This document shows, one piece after another, positions 18,588-28,452 of a stretch of DNA of 64,000 nt. The notes beneath the pieces were generated by a model. That model did not search any database, was not told the origin of the DNA, and worked only from the letters and a program-made list of their open reading frames with translations. Origin of the DNA: JBEVJK01 sp963791325. GTDB taxonomy: Bacteria > Pseudomonadota > Alphaproteobacteria > Rhizobiales > Rhizobiaceae. Both the position numbers and the translations under genes were made by a program. Every line of letters starts with the position of its first letter. The first letter of the stretch is position 1. The stretch spans positions 186,001-250,000 of the forward strand of contig CAWBRU010000021.1 in the NCBI GenBank assembly GCA_963791325.1, read 5' to 3'.

Positions 18588-20081
18588 TGGACCTCTATCT
18601 CGGCATCGATGTCGGCTCCTTCGAATCGAAGGGCGTCCTGGTCGATCGCAGCGGCGCCGTCATTGCCCAGGCTGCGCGGCGGCACAAGATGCTGGTGCCG
18701 CGCCCGGGATGGGCGGAGCATCGGCCGAAGCAGGATTGGTGGGGCGATTTCACCGCACTGTCGAAGGCGCTGCTGGCAAGCCCCGGTGTCGACCGGCGCG
18801 CCGTCCGCGCGGTGGCGGTCAGCGCCATCGGGCCGTGCATGCTGCCGGTCGACGAGAACGGCGAGGCGCTTGCCAACGCCGTGCTCTACGGCGTCGACAC
18901 ACGGGCGGTGGCCGAGATCGAAGCGCTCGACGCCGAGATCGGCCGCGACCGGATCTTCGAGCTCAGCGGCAATTCGCTTTCCTCGCAAGCCGTCGGGCCA
19001 AAAATCCTGTGGCTGAAGAAGAACCGCCCCGAAATCTTCGCCGGTGCCGCGGAGATCGTCACCTCGACCACCTATCTGGTGCGCAAGCTCACCGGCCGCG
19101 TCGGTCATCGACCATTATACCGCGGCGAACTTCAACCCGCTCTATCTGCTTGCCGAGCGCGGCTGGAGCGCCGAGCTCGCCCCCGATCTGATCGCGCTCG
19201 ACCGGTTGCCGGAGATCTTGTGGTCGAGCGAGATCGCCGGCCAGGTCACCCGCGCGGCCGCCCGGGCCACCGGGCTCCCCGAAGGGACGCCGGTCACCAC
19301 CGGGACCATCGACGCCGCCGCCGAGGCGCTGAGTGTCGGGGTCATCGAGCCGGGCGACATGATGATGATGTACGGATCGACCGTTTTTACCATCATGCTG
19401 TCGGACAGGCGGCTGGCCGACCATCGCCTCTGGTATGCGCCGTGGCTGTTTCCGGGCGAGCACGCCTCGATGGCCGGGCTCGCCACCAGCGGCACGCTGA
19501 CCCACTGGTTCCACGACGTGGTCGCGCGGGAGCTGCCGGCCGACAGCGCGTTTTCGGCGCTCACCGCCGAGGCCGAGCGTTCGCCGCCCGGGGCGCGCGG
19601 GCTGCTGATGCTGCCGTATTTCTCCGGCGAACGGACGCCGCTGCACGACTACGATGCCAAGGGCGTCATTTTCGGCCTCAACCTCACCCATACCCGCGGC
19701 GACATGTTCCGCGCCTTGCTCGAGGGCATCAGCTTCGCCACCAATGCGATCTTCGACACCTATCGCGAGATCGGCGCGCCGCCCAGGCGTCTGCTGGCGG
19801 TTGGCGGCGGCACCAAGAACCCGGTTTGGCACCAGGCGACGTCCGATATTTCCGGGCTGGCGCAGACGGTCTGCCGGCACACCTTCGGCGCCAGCTATGG
19901 CGACGCGTTCCTGGCCGCGCTCGCGCTCGGCGACGTCAAGCTGAGCGACATCCGACGCTGGAACCCGGTGGCGCGCCGGATCCGGCCCGACCCGCGCCAT
20001 GCCGCGCTCTACCGCGCCCGTTATGCGATGTTCCAGGAGCTCTATCGCAACAACCGTGCAGCGATGGCGGCGTTGTCGTAG
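18587..20081 (+). CDS. FGGY-family carbohydrate kinase (xylulokinase-like), one frameshift
   Basis: Sugar kinase of about 497 residues if one frameshift is bridged. The first reading block has YLGIDVGSFESKGVLVDRSG and ILWLKKNRPEIFAGAAEIVT, and ends in VRKLTGRV near 19100. The second block resumes with VIDHYTAANFNPLYLLAERG. One surplus G at about 19103 separates the blocks. The second half holds GTIDAAAEALSVGVIEPGDM, PYFSGERTPLHDYDAKGVIF and AVGGGTKNPVWHQATSDISG, so all FGGY elements are present. The start overlaps the M42 stop. It should phosphorylate the sugar processed by this locus. The perfect conservation around the break suggests a sequence error or a very recent mutation. Confidence 0.88.
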
Positions 20082-20148
20082 GGCAATTCCGGGAGAAGCG
20101 GAAACCGGCTCCCCGTTCGGAATTGCGAAAAAACAAAGACTTGGAGCG
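20082..20148 (+). repeat. Intergenic palindromic repeat, copy A
   Basis: A 67-base element with inverted ends GCAATTCC and GGAATTGC, followed by GCGAAAAAACAAAG. By hand alignment it matches copy B at 41139-41205 at 60 of 67 positions. It starts right after the kinase stop codon and lies between two convergent genes. Similar short palindromic elements are scattered in Hyphomicrobiales intergenic regions. Confidence 0.8.
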
Positions 20149-20177
20149 GATCCCGGCTTCTTGGAGGCGCAGCGTCG

Positions 20178-21136
20178 CTATTTGATCGCGCCGGCGGTCA
20201 GGCCCTTGATGATGTAGCGCTCGAGGAAGATGCCGATGACCACCAGCGGTGCGATCGCCGCGGTCGACAGTGCCGCCATCGACCACCAGTTGATGCCTTG
20301 CGAGCCGGTCTGGCTCGCGACCATCACCGGCAGCGTCTTGGCGTTCGGTGCTGGTGAGCAGCGCGGCGAAGAAATACTCGTTCCAGCACAGCACGAGCGA
20401 GAGGATGAACGCTGCCACCATGCCCGGCAGCGCGATCGGCAGCACGATGCGGAAGAACGCGCCCCAGATCGACAGGCCGTCGACGAGGGCGGCCTCCTCG
20501 AGCTCGATCGGGATCGAATTGAACTGGTCGCGCATGATCCAGATGACGATCGGCAGCACCATCAGCGTATAGAGCAGGATCAGGCCGATGCGCGTGTCGA
20601 GCAAGCGCCAGCTCCTTGTAGAGCACGAGGAACGGCATCGCGAGCACGACGGGCGGCAGGATCAGCTGCGACAGGAAGAAGAACGAGATGTCCTTGTTGC
20701 GCATCCAGGCGAACTTGTACTCGAAGCGGGTCAGGCCATAGGCGGCGAGGCGAGCCGATCACGATCGCCAGCATCGAAGCCGCCGACGCGAGGTGATGAC
20801 GCTGTTCGCGAAGCGCTTGAGGAACTCGTCGCGCACCGTCGAGGTCTGGCCGATCGTGTCCGGCGACAGGCCGAGCGAGCGCCAGCCCTTCCAGTCGGGC
20901 GTGAAGTCGACCCAGGGAATGAGATGGCCCTGGGTGACATTGGTCGCCGTCTTGAACGAGGTGGTGACCGTCCAGTAGATCGGAAACAGGCAGATGAAGG
21001 CCCAGAAGAGCAGCGCGCCATAGATCAGGACGCGGCCGGCATAGGCGCGCGCGGCCGAAGTGCCCACGGCATGGTCCGCAGGTGCGGCGCTGCGCGCCGC
21101 CTCGGCAAAGGCCGGCTCGAGCCTCTCAGTCGACAT
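20178..21136 (-). pseudogene. CUT1 sugar ABC transporter permease (MalG-like), at least four frameshifts
   Basis: Inner-membrane permease whose reading must be pieced together from three frames. It starts at MSTERLEPAFAEAARSAAPA (21136), then the first helix RVLIYGALLFWAFICLFPIY. It continues as SMLAIVIGS, WMRNKDISFFFLSQLILPP, YTLMVLPIVIWIMRDQFNSI, and the EAA loop ELEEAALVDGLSIWGAFFRI, and ends near YIIKGLTAGAIK with the stop at 20178-20180. Breaks lie near 20347, 20604, 20750 and 20790; most look like one surplus base. The protein sequence between breaks is intact and family-typical (~320 residues). Either the gene is freshly inactivated or the assembly is poor here. Confidence 0.75.
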
Positions 21137-22227
21137 CGCCGCATCCAGCGGCTGGCGAGCTTGAGCAGGACGGTGACGAAGACGATGATGAGCACCAGAT
21201 AGACCATCGCCAGCATCGTGCCGTAGCCGACATTCGAGCGGTCGCGGTACTCGCGGAAGATGAAGCTCGACACCGTGTCGGTGGCGCCGCCGGGGCCGCC
21301 CGCGGTGACGTTGATGACGATGTCGGCGAGCTTCAGCTTGAAGATGATGCGCAGGATGATGGCGGTGACGACACCGGCAGCATCAGCGGAAAGGTGATCT
21401 GCCAGAACGACTGCCAGGGCGTCGCGCCGTCGACCTTGGCCGCCTCGAGCACCTCCTTGGGCAGCGCCTGCAGGCCGGCGAGCAGCAGGATCATCATGAA
21501 CGGGATGAAGACCCAGGCGTCCATCACCATGATCGACGAGGCGGGCGATCCCGGGCGAGGCGAAGAAGGCGGGGATCTCCCAGCCGAGATGCCGGGCCAG
21601 CGTCGCCGCCGGGCCGAAGCGGTATTCCATCAGCGACTTGCCGATCATCCAGCTGACGGCGACCGGGCTCAGCATGAACGGCAGCAGGAAGACGACGCGG
21701 AAGAACTTGCGGGCGCGGATGTCGGCATTGAGCAGCAGCGCCAGGCCGAAGGCGATCGCATATTGGACGAGCACCGCCAGCACGTAGTAGACCATGTTGA
21801 GCAGCGCGTTCCAGTAGTAGGGGTCGGCCAGCATCTGCCAGAAATTGTCGAGGCCGTTGAAGCGCCGGCCGCTGACGCGAGACTCAGGTTCCAGTCGGTG
21901 AACGCGATGTAGAGGCCGAAGAGCGTCGGGAAGATCACCATGGCGACGGTGAACAGCACCGCCGGCAGCACGAACAGCGCGCGCATGGCCGCGCTTCGCC
22001 GCGGATCAGCACCTGGCCGACGCCGAGCGCGACGGCCCAGAGCAGATAGGCATAGAGCACCGGCCGCCAAGTGTCGAAGCCGAACGCCGCTCCAGGCCGC
22101 GATTTGTACAGCGCCTGAACGCGACCAGCGCGGCCAGCAGCAAGGCGCTGGCCGCAGCCGATCAGCCCGATGCCCAACGCCCGACGCGGGCCGGTCAGCC
22201 GGCGTCGGAAGTGGTTTCGAGCGCCAT
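21126..22227 (-). pseudogene. CUT1 sugar ABC transporter permease (MalF-like), multiple frameshifts
   Basis: Second permease of the same transporter, again broken. Readable blocks are the start MALETTSDAG (22227), a hydrophobic N-terminal part with TWRPVLYAYLLWAVALGVGQ, then RALFVLPAVLFTVAMVIFPT, ADPYYWNALLNMVYYVLAVL, FRVVFLLPFMLSPVAVSWMI, the EAA loop LPKEVLEAAKVDGATPWQSF, and DIVINVTAGGPGGATDTVSS. Breaks lie near 22195, 22110, 22005, 21880, 21545 and 21375. The end is uncertain: a TGA at 21126-21128 fits only with one more shift and would overlap the next permease start. The additional N-terminal helices before the usual permease core are a real feature of some CUT1 MalF-type proteins. Confidence 0.7.
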
Positions 22228-22330
22228 CGTCGAACCGTTTGCTGTCCGGCGCCGAACCGGCCCGGTCGCCTTGAAGGGAGTCGCCACCGCGGAACGATCA
22301 TCGGGACTGCCGGCGGCGGCGACGCTCGTC

Positions 22331-24000
22331 CTACATGCCGAGCGAGGCCTTGTAGAGCTTGATCTGGTTGTCGCGGCCGATCTGGTCGGTGAGCTTCTCC
22401 CAGGCCGCGGCGATGGCGTCGGCGCCGGCCTGCGCCGCCATCTGGCCGGCGAAGATCTTGGCCAGCTCGTCCTCGGCCACGCTGTAGTACTGGAAGATGC
22501 CGGGAATGCGCGGCTCGATCGCCGCGTTCGGGATGGTTGTAGGAGTCGGCCTCGGACTTCAGGTAGGAGGTGATGAACGCCTCGTCGTAGCCCGCCGCGA
22601 CCCATTCCGGGAATGTTGAAGTGGCTGTTGCGGTAGGGCTGGAAGCCGGACGGATAGGCCGCGCACCAGAGCGACAGGTCCTTGCCGCCGAGATGCGCCG
22701 CCGCGCTCCAGGCCGCCTTCTTCTTCTTCTCGTCGCTGTCGACGCGCGCCATGACGTAGACGCCCCAGCCGAGATAGGCCATGTTGGGCGCGTAGTTCGG
22801 GCCGCTGGCGAGCTTGTCCCATGCCCGGTCTTGGAATTGTAGACGTCGTCCGAGCCGGGCAGGATCGAGAAGCCGATGACGTCGCCGATGACCGAGGAAT
22901 CGTTGGTCTTGGCGTTGGAGCCGACATCGCCCCACCAGGCGAGCATCGAGCCGGTGCCGGCCAGGAACTGCTGGAAGCGCGGTCTGGTTCGGGTCGGCGT
23001 TGATCTGGTCCGGCGGCTCGGACGGCAGCGCGTCGATCACGTCCTGGATCGCCCGCACCCAGGCCGGGTTGTTGATGCGCGGCTTCATCGTGTCGACGTC
23101 GAACAGCCAGGCCTTGTCGTCCGGATGCTTGGCATAGGCGGTGGCGCGGCTGCCGAGGAAATAGAAGCCGAAGCCGCCCCAGGGCTTCGGCGCGTCGAGA
23201 TAGCCGTAGACGTCCTGGCCGTTGATCTTCTTGCCCTTGAGGAACTTGGTCACCGCCTGGACCTGCTGCCAGGTCTTCGGCACGCCCCACTCGCCTTGGC
23301 CGCCGTCGTCCTTCCAGGCCTTGGCGAGCGTCGGCATCGGCGAACACGTCGGTGCGGTAGTTGAAGTTGTGGGCATCGCCGTCGATGGTGACGCGGTAGG
23401 TCTTGCCGTCCCAGGTGCCGACCGGCGGCTTGCAGGTAGGCCACGATAGTCGTCCATGTCGATCTGCTTCTTGACCCAGTCGGGCATCTCCGAGGCCAGA
23501 CCCTTGCCGCAGACGTCGCCCTCGAAGGGCGCGCCCATCTCGATGATGTCGAAATCGACGGTGCCGGTCGCGATCGACTGCTGCAGGCGCGGATTGTAGT
23601 CGGCCTGCGCGAGGTCGATCCAGTTGATCTTGGCGCCGGTATAGGCCTCCCACGGCTTGAGGAAGCCGCGGAACAGCACGTTGTGGAGGTTCTGATTGTT
23701 GAGCCCCATGAAGGTGAGCTCGACGCCCTTGAACTCGCCTTCCTTGACGTTGGCCTTGGTCGCGCCGAGGCACAGCTCGCCGACCTTCTGCAAATCGGCG
23801 TCGGTCGGCTGGCCCTTGCCGACGCCCGGGATCTGCAGGATCTGGGCCCTGAGATCGCCCTGGGCGGCAGCGGGAGCGGCGAGCATGCCCATCATCCCCG
23901 AGCCGCCGACGGCCAGCGCTCCGGCACTGGCGGCGCCCTTCAGCACCCCGCGCCGGCTGGCCTGCATCATCATCAGCCGGTCATACACCTGTTGACGCAT
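22331..24000 (-). pseudogene. Sugar ABC transporter substrate-binding protein, multiple frameshifts
   Basis: Large extracellular solute-binding protein (about 555 residues when repaired). It starts at the ATG at 24000 after GGAGGAATTCCGA and carries a Tat-type signal, with ASRRGVLKGAASAGALAVGG followed by a hydrophobic run to AAPAAAQG. The mature protein has GVELTFMGLNNQNLHNVLFR, INWIDLAQADYNPRLQQSIA, GTWDGKTYRVTIDGDAHNFN, GYLDAPKPWGGFGFYFLGSR, SMLAWWGDVGSNAKTNDSSV and NYAPNMAYLGWGVYVMARVD, ending in ASLGM at 22331. Seven or so shifts lie near 23440, 23430, 23329, 22978, 22830, 22608 and 22535. It leads the operon binding protein, permease, permease; no ATPase gene is present nearby. Confidence 0.78.
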
Positions 24001-24293
24001 TCGGAATTCCTCCCTGATGGCCGCCCGGCTCCTGCGGGCGGGTCTCGGCTCGGCCATCGACCCGGGGCCGCGATGCTTTCGGCCCGACGGACCTTTTGGG
24101 GCCGCGCCGGCTTGCATCTGTCCTTGCCCGGGACAATCACCTTCCAAGCCGCGGCAGTATGGAACAGAAAAGCTGGCGCTTGCAATCGGGCTCGACGATG
24201 GACACCCGCCGGCACCTGGGCTAGTCCTTGCCCGAGGAGAGCGGGCGCAGCGGCGGTCGAGCAAAGGCGGCAGCCGCGCGGGAGGAGGAAAGC

Positions 24294-24749
24294 ATGCTGA
24301 AGGGAATCAGTCCGCTGCTCAATGCGGACGTGCTCTATGCCTTGCGCGCCATGGGCCATGGCGATGATCTGATCATCGCCGACACCAACTTCCCGTCCGA
24401 TTCGATCGCCCGCCAGACTCGCCTCGGAAAACTCCTCAGGATCGACAATGTGACGGCGGCCGAAGCCGCCGCGGCAGTGCTGTCGGTTTACCCGCTCGAC
24501 ACCTTCGTCGACGACGCGGCGGCGCGCATGGAGATCGTCGGCGCGCCCGAGGAGGTGCCTCCGGTGCAGGCCGAGGTGCAGGCAGTGGTCGACCGCGCCG
24601 AAGGCCGCTCCTGGCCGCTGCTGCCGGTCGAGCGCTTCGCCTTCTACGAGCGGGCCAAGCAGGCCTATTGCGTCATCCAGACCGGCGAGCGCCGCTTCTA
24701 TGGCTGCGTCGCCTTCCGCAAGGGCGTCGTGCCGCCCGAGGCCGGATGA
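24294..24749 (+). CDS. RbsD/FucU-family sugar mutarotase
   Basis: Cytoplasmic sugar mutarotase of 151 residues, which interconverts anomers of free sugars such as L-fucose or ribose. The active-site segment YALRAMGHGDDLIIADTNFP (His and Asp) and the C-terminal ERRFYGCVAFRKGVV are the family hallmarks; the length suits FucU better than RbsD. The ATG at 24294 follows a strong GGAGGAGGAAAGC. The stop overlaps the ribokinase start in ATGA, so mutarotase and kinase are translationally coupled. The gene is divergent from the CUT1 transporter operon. Confidence 0.92.
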   Translation: MLKGISPLLNADVLYALRAMGHGDDLIIADTNFPSDSIARQTRLGKLLRIDNVTAAEAAAAVLSVYPLDTFVDDAAARMEIVGAPEEVPPVQAEVQAVVDRAEGRSWPLLPVERFAFYERAKQAYCVIQTGERRFYGCVAFRKGVVPPEAG

Positions 24750-25705
24750 GCGCGGTGGTCGAGGCCCGGCCGATCGTCATCCTCGGCGTATTCGTCGCCG
24801 ATACCGCCTATCGCGCGGCGCGCCAGCCGCGGCTCGGCGAGACCATCGTCGGCGACAGCTTCAAGCTCGGGCCGGGCGGCAAGGGCTCCAACCAGGCGGT
24901 GGCCGCCGGCCGGCTCGGTGCCGATGTCACCTTCCTGACGCGCCTCGGCCGCGACCCCTTTGCCGACATGGCGCGGGGCGCCTGGGCGGCGGCGGGGGTC
25001 CGTGCCGTCGTCATCGAGACGCCCGAAAGCTACACCGGGGCTGCCTATATCTTCGTCGACTCGGTCAGCGGCGAAAACGCCATCATCGTCGCGCCGGGCG
25101 CTGCCTCGCTGATCTCGACCGCCGACATCGACCGGCACGCCGAGCTGATCGCGGCGGCCGGCGTCTTCGTCACCCAGCTCGAGCAGCCGATCGAGGCGGC
25201 CCGCCGTGGGCTCGAGATCGCCCGCGCGGCCGGCGTGACCACCGTCCTCAATCCGGCCCCGGCCATGCCGGTCGACGACGCGCTGTTCGAGCTCTGCGAC
25301 TACGTCACCCCCAACGAGAGCGAGACCGAGACGCTGACGGGTCTGCGGGTCGAAACCCTCGACGACGCGCGGGCGGCCGCCGCCAACCTCCTCGCCCGCG
25401 GTGCCGGCGCCGTGGTGCTCACGCTCGGCGAGCGCGGCGCGCTGCTCCAGACGCCAGGCGGCTCCGAGCTGGTCGAGCCGTTCCAGGTCGGGCCGGTGGT
25501 CGAGACCACCGGCGCCGGCGATGCCTTCAACGGCGGCTTCGCCGTCGGCCTGGCGCGCGGCATGGCCCCGCGCGATGCCGTGCGCTTCGGCTGCGCGGTG
25601 GCCGGGATCTCGGTGACGCGGGCCGGCACCGCGCCGTCGATGCCGAGCCTTGCCGAGGCCGAAAGCGTACTGGCGGGGACCTTCTCGGCCTCAGTGAAGG
25701 CGTAG
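24746..25705 (+). CDS. Ribokinase-like PfkB-family sugar kinase
   Basis: Sugar kinase of 319 residues. The substrate-binding motif GPGGKGSNQAVAAGRLGADV near residue 45 and the anion-hole/catalytic motif ETTGAGDAFNGGFAVGLARG near residue 250 (catalytic Asp) are diagnostic for the ribokinase branch of PfkB kinases; NPAPAMPVDDALFELCDYVT and TPNESETETLTG complete the pattern. It overlaps the mutarotase stop by four bases, and its last 15 bases overlap the end of the convergent uxuA gene. It would phosphorylate the sugar delivered by this locus, perhaps a pentose or deoxyhexose. Confidence 0.93.
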   Translation: MSAVVEARPIVILGVFVADTAYRAARQPRLGETIVGDSFKLGPGGKGSNQAVAAGRLGADVTFLTRLGRDPFADMARGAWAAAGVRAVVIETPESYTGAAYIFVDSVSGENAIIVAPGAASLISTADIDRHAELIAAAGVFVTQLEQPIEAARRGLEIARAAGVTTVLNPAPAMPVDDALFELCDYVTPNESETETLTGLRVETLDDARAAAANLLARGAGAVVLTLGERGALLQTPGGSELVEPFQVGPVVETTGAGDAFNGGFAVGLARGMAPRDAVRFGCAVAGISVTRAGTAPSMPSLAEAESVLAGTFSASVKA

Positions 25706-26887
25706 TTCGCCGCGGTCCAGCTTGGCGAGCGTGCGCATGATGCCGCGCAGCTCGGCCAGCCCCTTCAGCCGGCCGATGCAGGAATAGCCGGGATTCACCT
25801 TCTTGCCGATGTCGTCGACGATCGCGTGACCATGGTCGGGCCGCATCGGGATGATGCCGTCGGCACGTCCGGCGGCTTGCCGCCGCTTCTCTTCGGCCAT
25901 GAGCGCGGCGACCACGTCGACCATATCGGTGTCGCCGCCGAGATGCTCGGCCTCGTGAAAGGAGCCGTCCGGCTCCTTGGTGACGTTGCGCAAATGGGCG
26001 AAATGGATGTCGGCGCCGAATTCACGGGCCATCGCCGGCAGGTCATTGCCGGCGCCGGCGCCATAGGATCCGGTGCACAGCGTCAGCCCGTTGGACGGCG
26101 AGTGGCAGCCCTCCAGGATCGCCCGCGCGTCGGCCGCCGAGGTGACGATCCGCGGCAGGCCGAACAGCGGAAAGGGCGGGTCGTCCGGATGGATCGCAAG
26201 CTTGACGCCGACCTCTTCGGCGACCGGCACCACCGCGCGCAGGAAGGCGATCAGATTGCTGCGCAGCCCTTCGGCGGTAACGTCGCGATAGACGTCGAGG
26301 GCGCGGCGGAAGCTGTCGCGGTCGTAGATGAACTCGCGCGCCGGCACCCAGCCGATCAGGTTGAGCTCAAGCCTGGCCTTGTCGCTCTCGCTCATCGCTG
26401 CGAGGCGCCGTTCGGCCGCGGCGATCCGCGCGGCCGGGTGATCGGCCTCAGCCCCCGGGCGTTTCAAGATCAGCACGTCATAGGCGCAGAGCTCGACCAG
26501 ATCGAAGCGCAGCGCGGTGCCCCCGTGCGGCATCGGATAGTCGAGGTCGGTGCGGGTCCAGTCGGTGATGGCCATGAAATTGTAGCAGACGATTTTCAGC
26601 CCGGCCTCGGCGACGGTGCGGATCGACTGCTGGTAGTTGCCGACAAGGGCCGTGAAATCGCCGGTCCGGGTCTTGATATCCTCGTGGACGACGATGCTCT
26701 CGACGACATCCCAGGACAGCCCTGCCGCCTCGATCTCGGCTTTGCGCTGCAGCATGGCATCGATCGGCCAGGCACGGCCGTCATTGAGGTGATGCAGGGC
26801 GCTGACGATCCCCGACGCGCCGGCCTGGCGAACGTGGGAGAGCTTGACCGGGTCGTCCGGCCCGAACCAACGCCAGGTTTGCTTCAT
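25691..26887 (-). CDS. uxuA: Mannonate dehydratase
   Basis: Enzyme of 398 residues that dehydrates D-mannonate to 2-keto-3-deoxygluconate in hexuronate breakdown. Landmarks are MKQTWRWFGPDDPVKLSHVR, GIVSALHHLNDGRAWP, CYNFMAITDWTRTDLDYPMP, the metal-site region LAIHPDDPPFPLFGLPRIVT, LCTGSYGAGAGNDLPAMARE, FAHLRNVTKEPDGSFHEAEH and the C-terminal RPDHGHAIVDD. All are typical of UxuA. It is transcribed alone, toward the ribokinase gene. Its presence suggests the surrounding sugar locus handles glucuronate/mannonate-type acids or oligosaccharides containing them. Confidence 0.95.
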   Translation of the reverse strand: MKQTWRWFGPDDPVKLSHVRQAGASGIVSALHHLNDGRAWPIDAMLQRKAEIEAAGLSWDVVESIVVHEDIKTRTGDFTALVGNYQQSIRTVAEAGLKIVCYNFMAITDWTRTDLDYPMPHGGTALRFDLVELCAYDVLILKRPGAEADHPAARIAAAERRLAAMSESDKARLELNLIGWVPAREFIYDRDSFRRALDVYRDVTAEGLRSNLIAFLRAVVPVAEEVGVKLAIHPDDPPFPLFGLPRIVTSAADARAILEGCHSPSNGLTLCTGSYGAGAGNDLPAMAREFGADIHFAHLRNVTKEPDGSFHEAEHLGGDTDMVDVVAALMAEEKRRQAAGRADGIIPMRPDHGHAIVDDIGKKVNPGYSCIGRLKGLAELRGIMRTLAKLDRGELRLH

Positions 26888-26955
26888 CGCGCTCTCCTCA
26901 AGGACGTATCGCGGACGTATCGCGCGGGCGCCTTAGCACGCTTGCGGCCCGTTCG

Positions 26956-27201
26956 TCACGCCACGCCTGGGAAGCGCGCCAGCCAGTCCGCGCCGACGCC
27001 GCGGTCGCGGATGATGGAGAGCGGGTCCTGGCGGTCGAGCCGGGCGCAGATCCGGTAGACTTCAAGCGCCTCGGCGGGCATCTCGCCGCGCTTATAGAAC
27101 CACATCGCCGCGGCATAGCGGGTGCGTCCCGACCACTCTTCGCCGAGCGGCGTGTTGATCAGCGCCCACTGCTCGGCGGCTTCTCGCTCGTCCTCGTCCA
27201 T
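26956..27201 (-). CDS. Small conserved hypothetical protein at end of amine operon
   Basis: An 81-residue protein beginning MDEDEREAAEQWALINTPLG. Aromatic and basic residues in the middle (RTRYAAAMWFYKRGEMPAEA) are followed by LEVYRICARLDRQDPLSIIR. I do not recognise a family. The ATG at 27201 lies two bases after the stop of the GcvT-like gene, so it is the last gene of the operon starting at 31618. It has no signal peptide or membrane segment, is probably helical, and may be an accessory subunit of one of the upstream oxidoreductases. Confidence 0.7.
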   Translation of the reverse strand: MDEDEREAAEQWALINTPLGEEWSGRTRYAAAMWFYKRGEMPAEALEVYRICARLDRQDPLSIIRDRGVGADWLARFPGVA

Positions 27202-27203
27202 GC

Positions 27204-28448
27204 TCAGCAATCGGCCGGCGGGCTGGCGATGCGGCGGGCGAGCTTGATGAACGGCCGCGGCACCACCTTCGCCCGCTTCATCAGCTTGTGGTAGCGCAAC
27301 TCGCGCAGCGCATAGATCTCGACCCACAACTCGTCGAGCACGGTGTCGCCATAGGGCCGCGTCAGGCTGGCGATGGCGATGTTGCGCTTGGCCATCGGCG
27401 ACCACAGGCCGGCGGTGACGACGCCGACGTCGCGGGTTCTGCGATGGTAGACGATGGCGTGCTCGGCGGGCACGTTGCCTTCGATCTCCAGCCCGACCAG
27501 CACATGGGTCAGCGTTTTCTCGGCCCGCGCCTTGAGGATCGCGCGGCGGCCGTTGAAGTGCCCCTTGGCGGCGTCGACCATGAAGCCCAGCCCGATCTCG
27601 TCGGGGTGGCGCGGCCGGTCGGCGCGCAGCGCATGCTCGGCAGTGATGAAATCGGCATTGGCGACGATCAGCCCGGCCTCGGTCCGTGCCCGGTTGAGCG
27701 CGCCGTAGCCGATCGCCCGGATGCCGTAGAGACGGCCGGCCTCGAACAGCTGGTCCCAGAGCGCCAGCGCGCTGCGTGCCGGCACGAACAGCTCGTAGCC
27801 GAGATCGCCGGTGAAGCCGGTGCGCGACACCGTCACCGGGCCGCCCTCGGCGGGAAACGCGGCGAGGTCGAAGACGTTGAGCCGCTCGACCCCTGCGAAA
27901 CCGGCGGCCTTGAGCACCGCGCAGGCGGTCGGGCCCTGCAGTGCCAGCCCGGCAACGGCTTCGGTCTCCTCCTCGATGTCGACCGCGAAGCCCACGGCGC
28001 TGTCGAGCAGCCAAGGCAGGTGCCGCTCCTGGCAGCACAGGCGGAAGCGGTCGTCGGCGAGGCGGAACAGCGTGCCATCGTCGAGCACATGGCCCTCGTC
28101 GTTGCACCAGGCGGTGTAGTGCACCCGCCCCGGCTTCAGCTTGCCGACGTCGCGCAGGGTGAGGCGGTTGAGGAAGGCCTCGGCGCCGGGGCCGGCGATG
28201 CGGTATTTGACCATCGGCGAGATGTCGAACACCGCCGCCTGGCTGCGGATGGCAAAATATTCGAGCTCTTCGTCCCACAGCGAATGCGGCGCCTTGTAGC
28301 CGGACCAATTGTACCAGTCCTCGGTGCGCGCCAGGGCCTCCAGCCTCGGCTGGAAGGGCGAGGCCAGCCTGAGCCTGCGGAAATGGGTCTGGTCGCCGCG
28401 GACGGTAAGCGAGGTCGGCTCGGGCAGGCGGATGGAGGGCCGGTGCAT
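27204..28448 (-). CDS. GcvT-like aminomethyltransferase/demethylase-family protein
   Basis: Protein of 414 residues with the GcvT (aminomethyltransferase) fold that binds tetrahydrofolate and accepts methyl-derived one-carbon units. Diagnostic parts are YNWSGYKAPHSLWDEELEYF, RSQAAVFDISPMVKYRIAGP, HYTAWCNDEGHVLDDGTLFR, VSRTGFTGDLGYELFVPARS, RTEAGLIVANADF and the C-terminal GVVTAGLWSPMAKRNIAIAS. The ATG at 28448 is chosen because an upstream in-frame start would overlap the preceding gene. In the operon it follows two FAD oxidoreductases, which suggests oxidative demethylation of a methylated amine with formaldehyde capture on folate. The substrate is not identified. Confidence 0.88.
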   Translation of the reverse strand: MHRPSIRLPEPTSLTVRGDQTHFRRLRLASPFQPRLEALARTEDWYNWSGYKAPHSLWDEELEYFAIRSQAAVFDISPMVKYRIAGPGAEAFLNRLTLRDVGKLKPGRVHYTAWCNDEGHVLDDGTLFRLADDRFRLCCQERHLPWLLDSAVGFAVDIEEETEAVAGLALQGPTACAVLKAAGFAGVERLNVFDLAAFPAEGGPVTVSRTGFTGDLGYELFVPARSALALWDQLFEAGRLYGIRAIGYGALNRARTEAGLIVANADFITAEHALRADRPRHPDEIGLGFMVDAAKGHFNGRRAILKARAEKTLTHVLVGLEIEGNVPAEHAIVYHRRTRDVGVVTAGLWSPMAKRNIAIASLTRPYGDTVLDELWVEIYALRELRYHKLMKRAKVVPRPFIKLARRIASPPADC

Positions 28449-28452
28449 CGCG

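Noticed and set aside
20178..24000. Frame changes considered as programmed ribosomal frameshifting
   Set aside because: There are too many per gene, at unrelated sites without slippery heptamers or a consistent direction. Error or decay explains them better.
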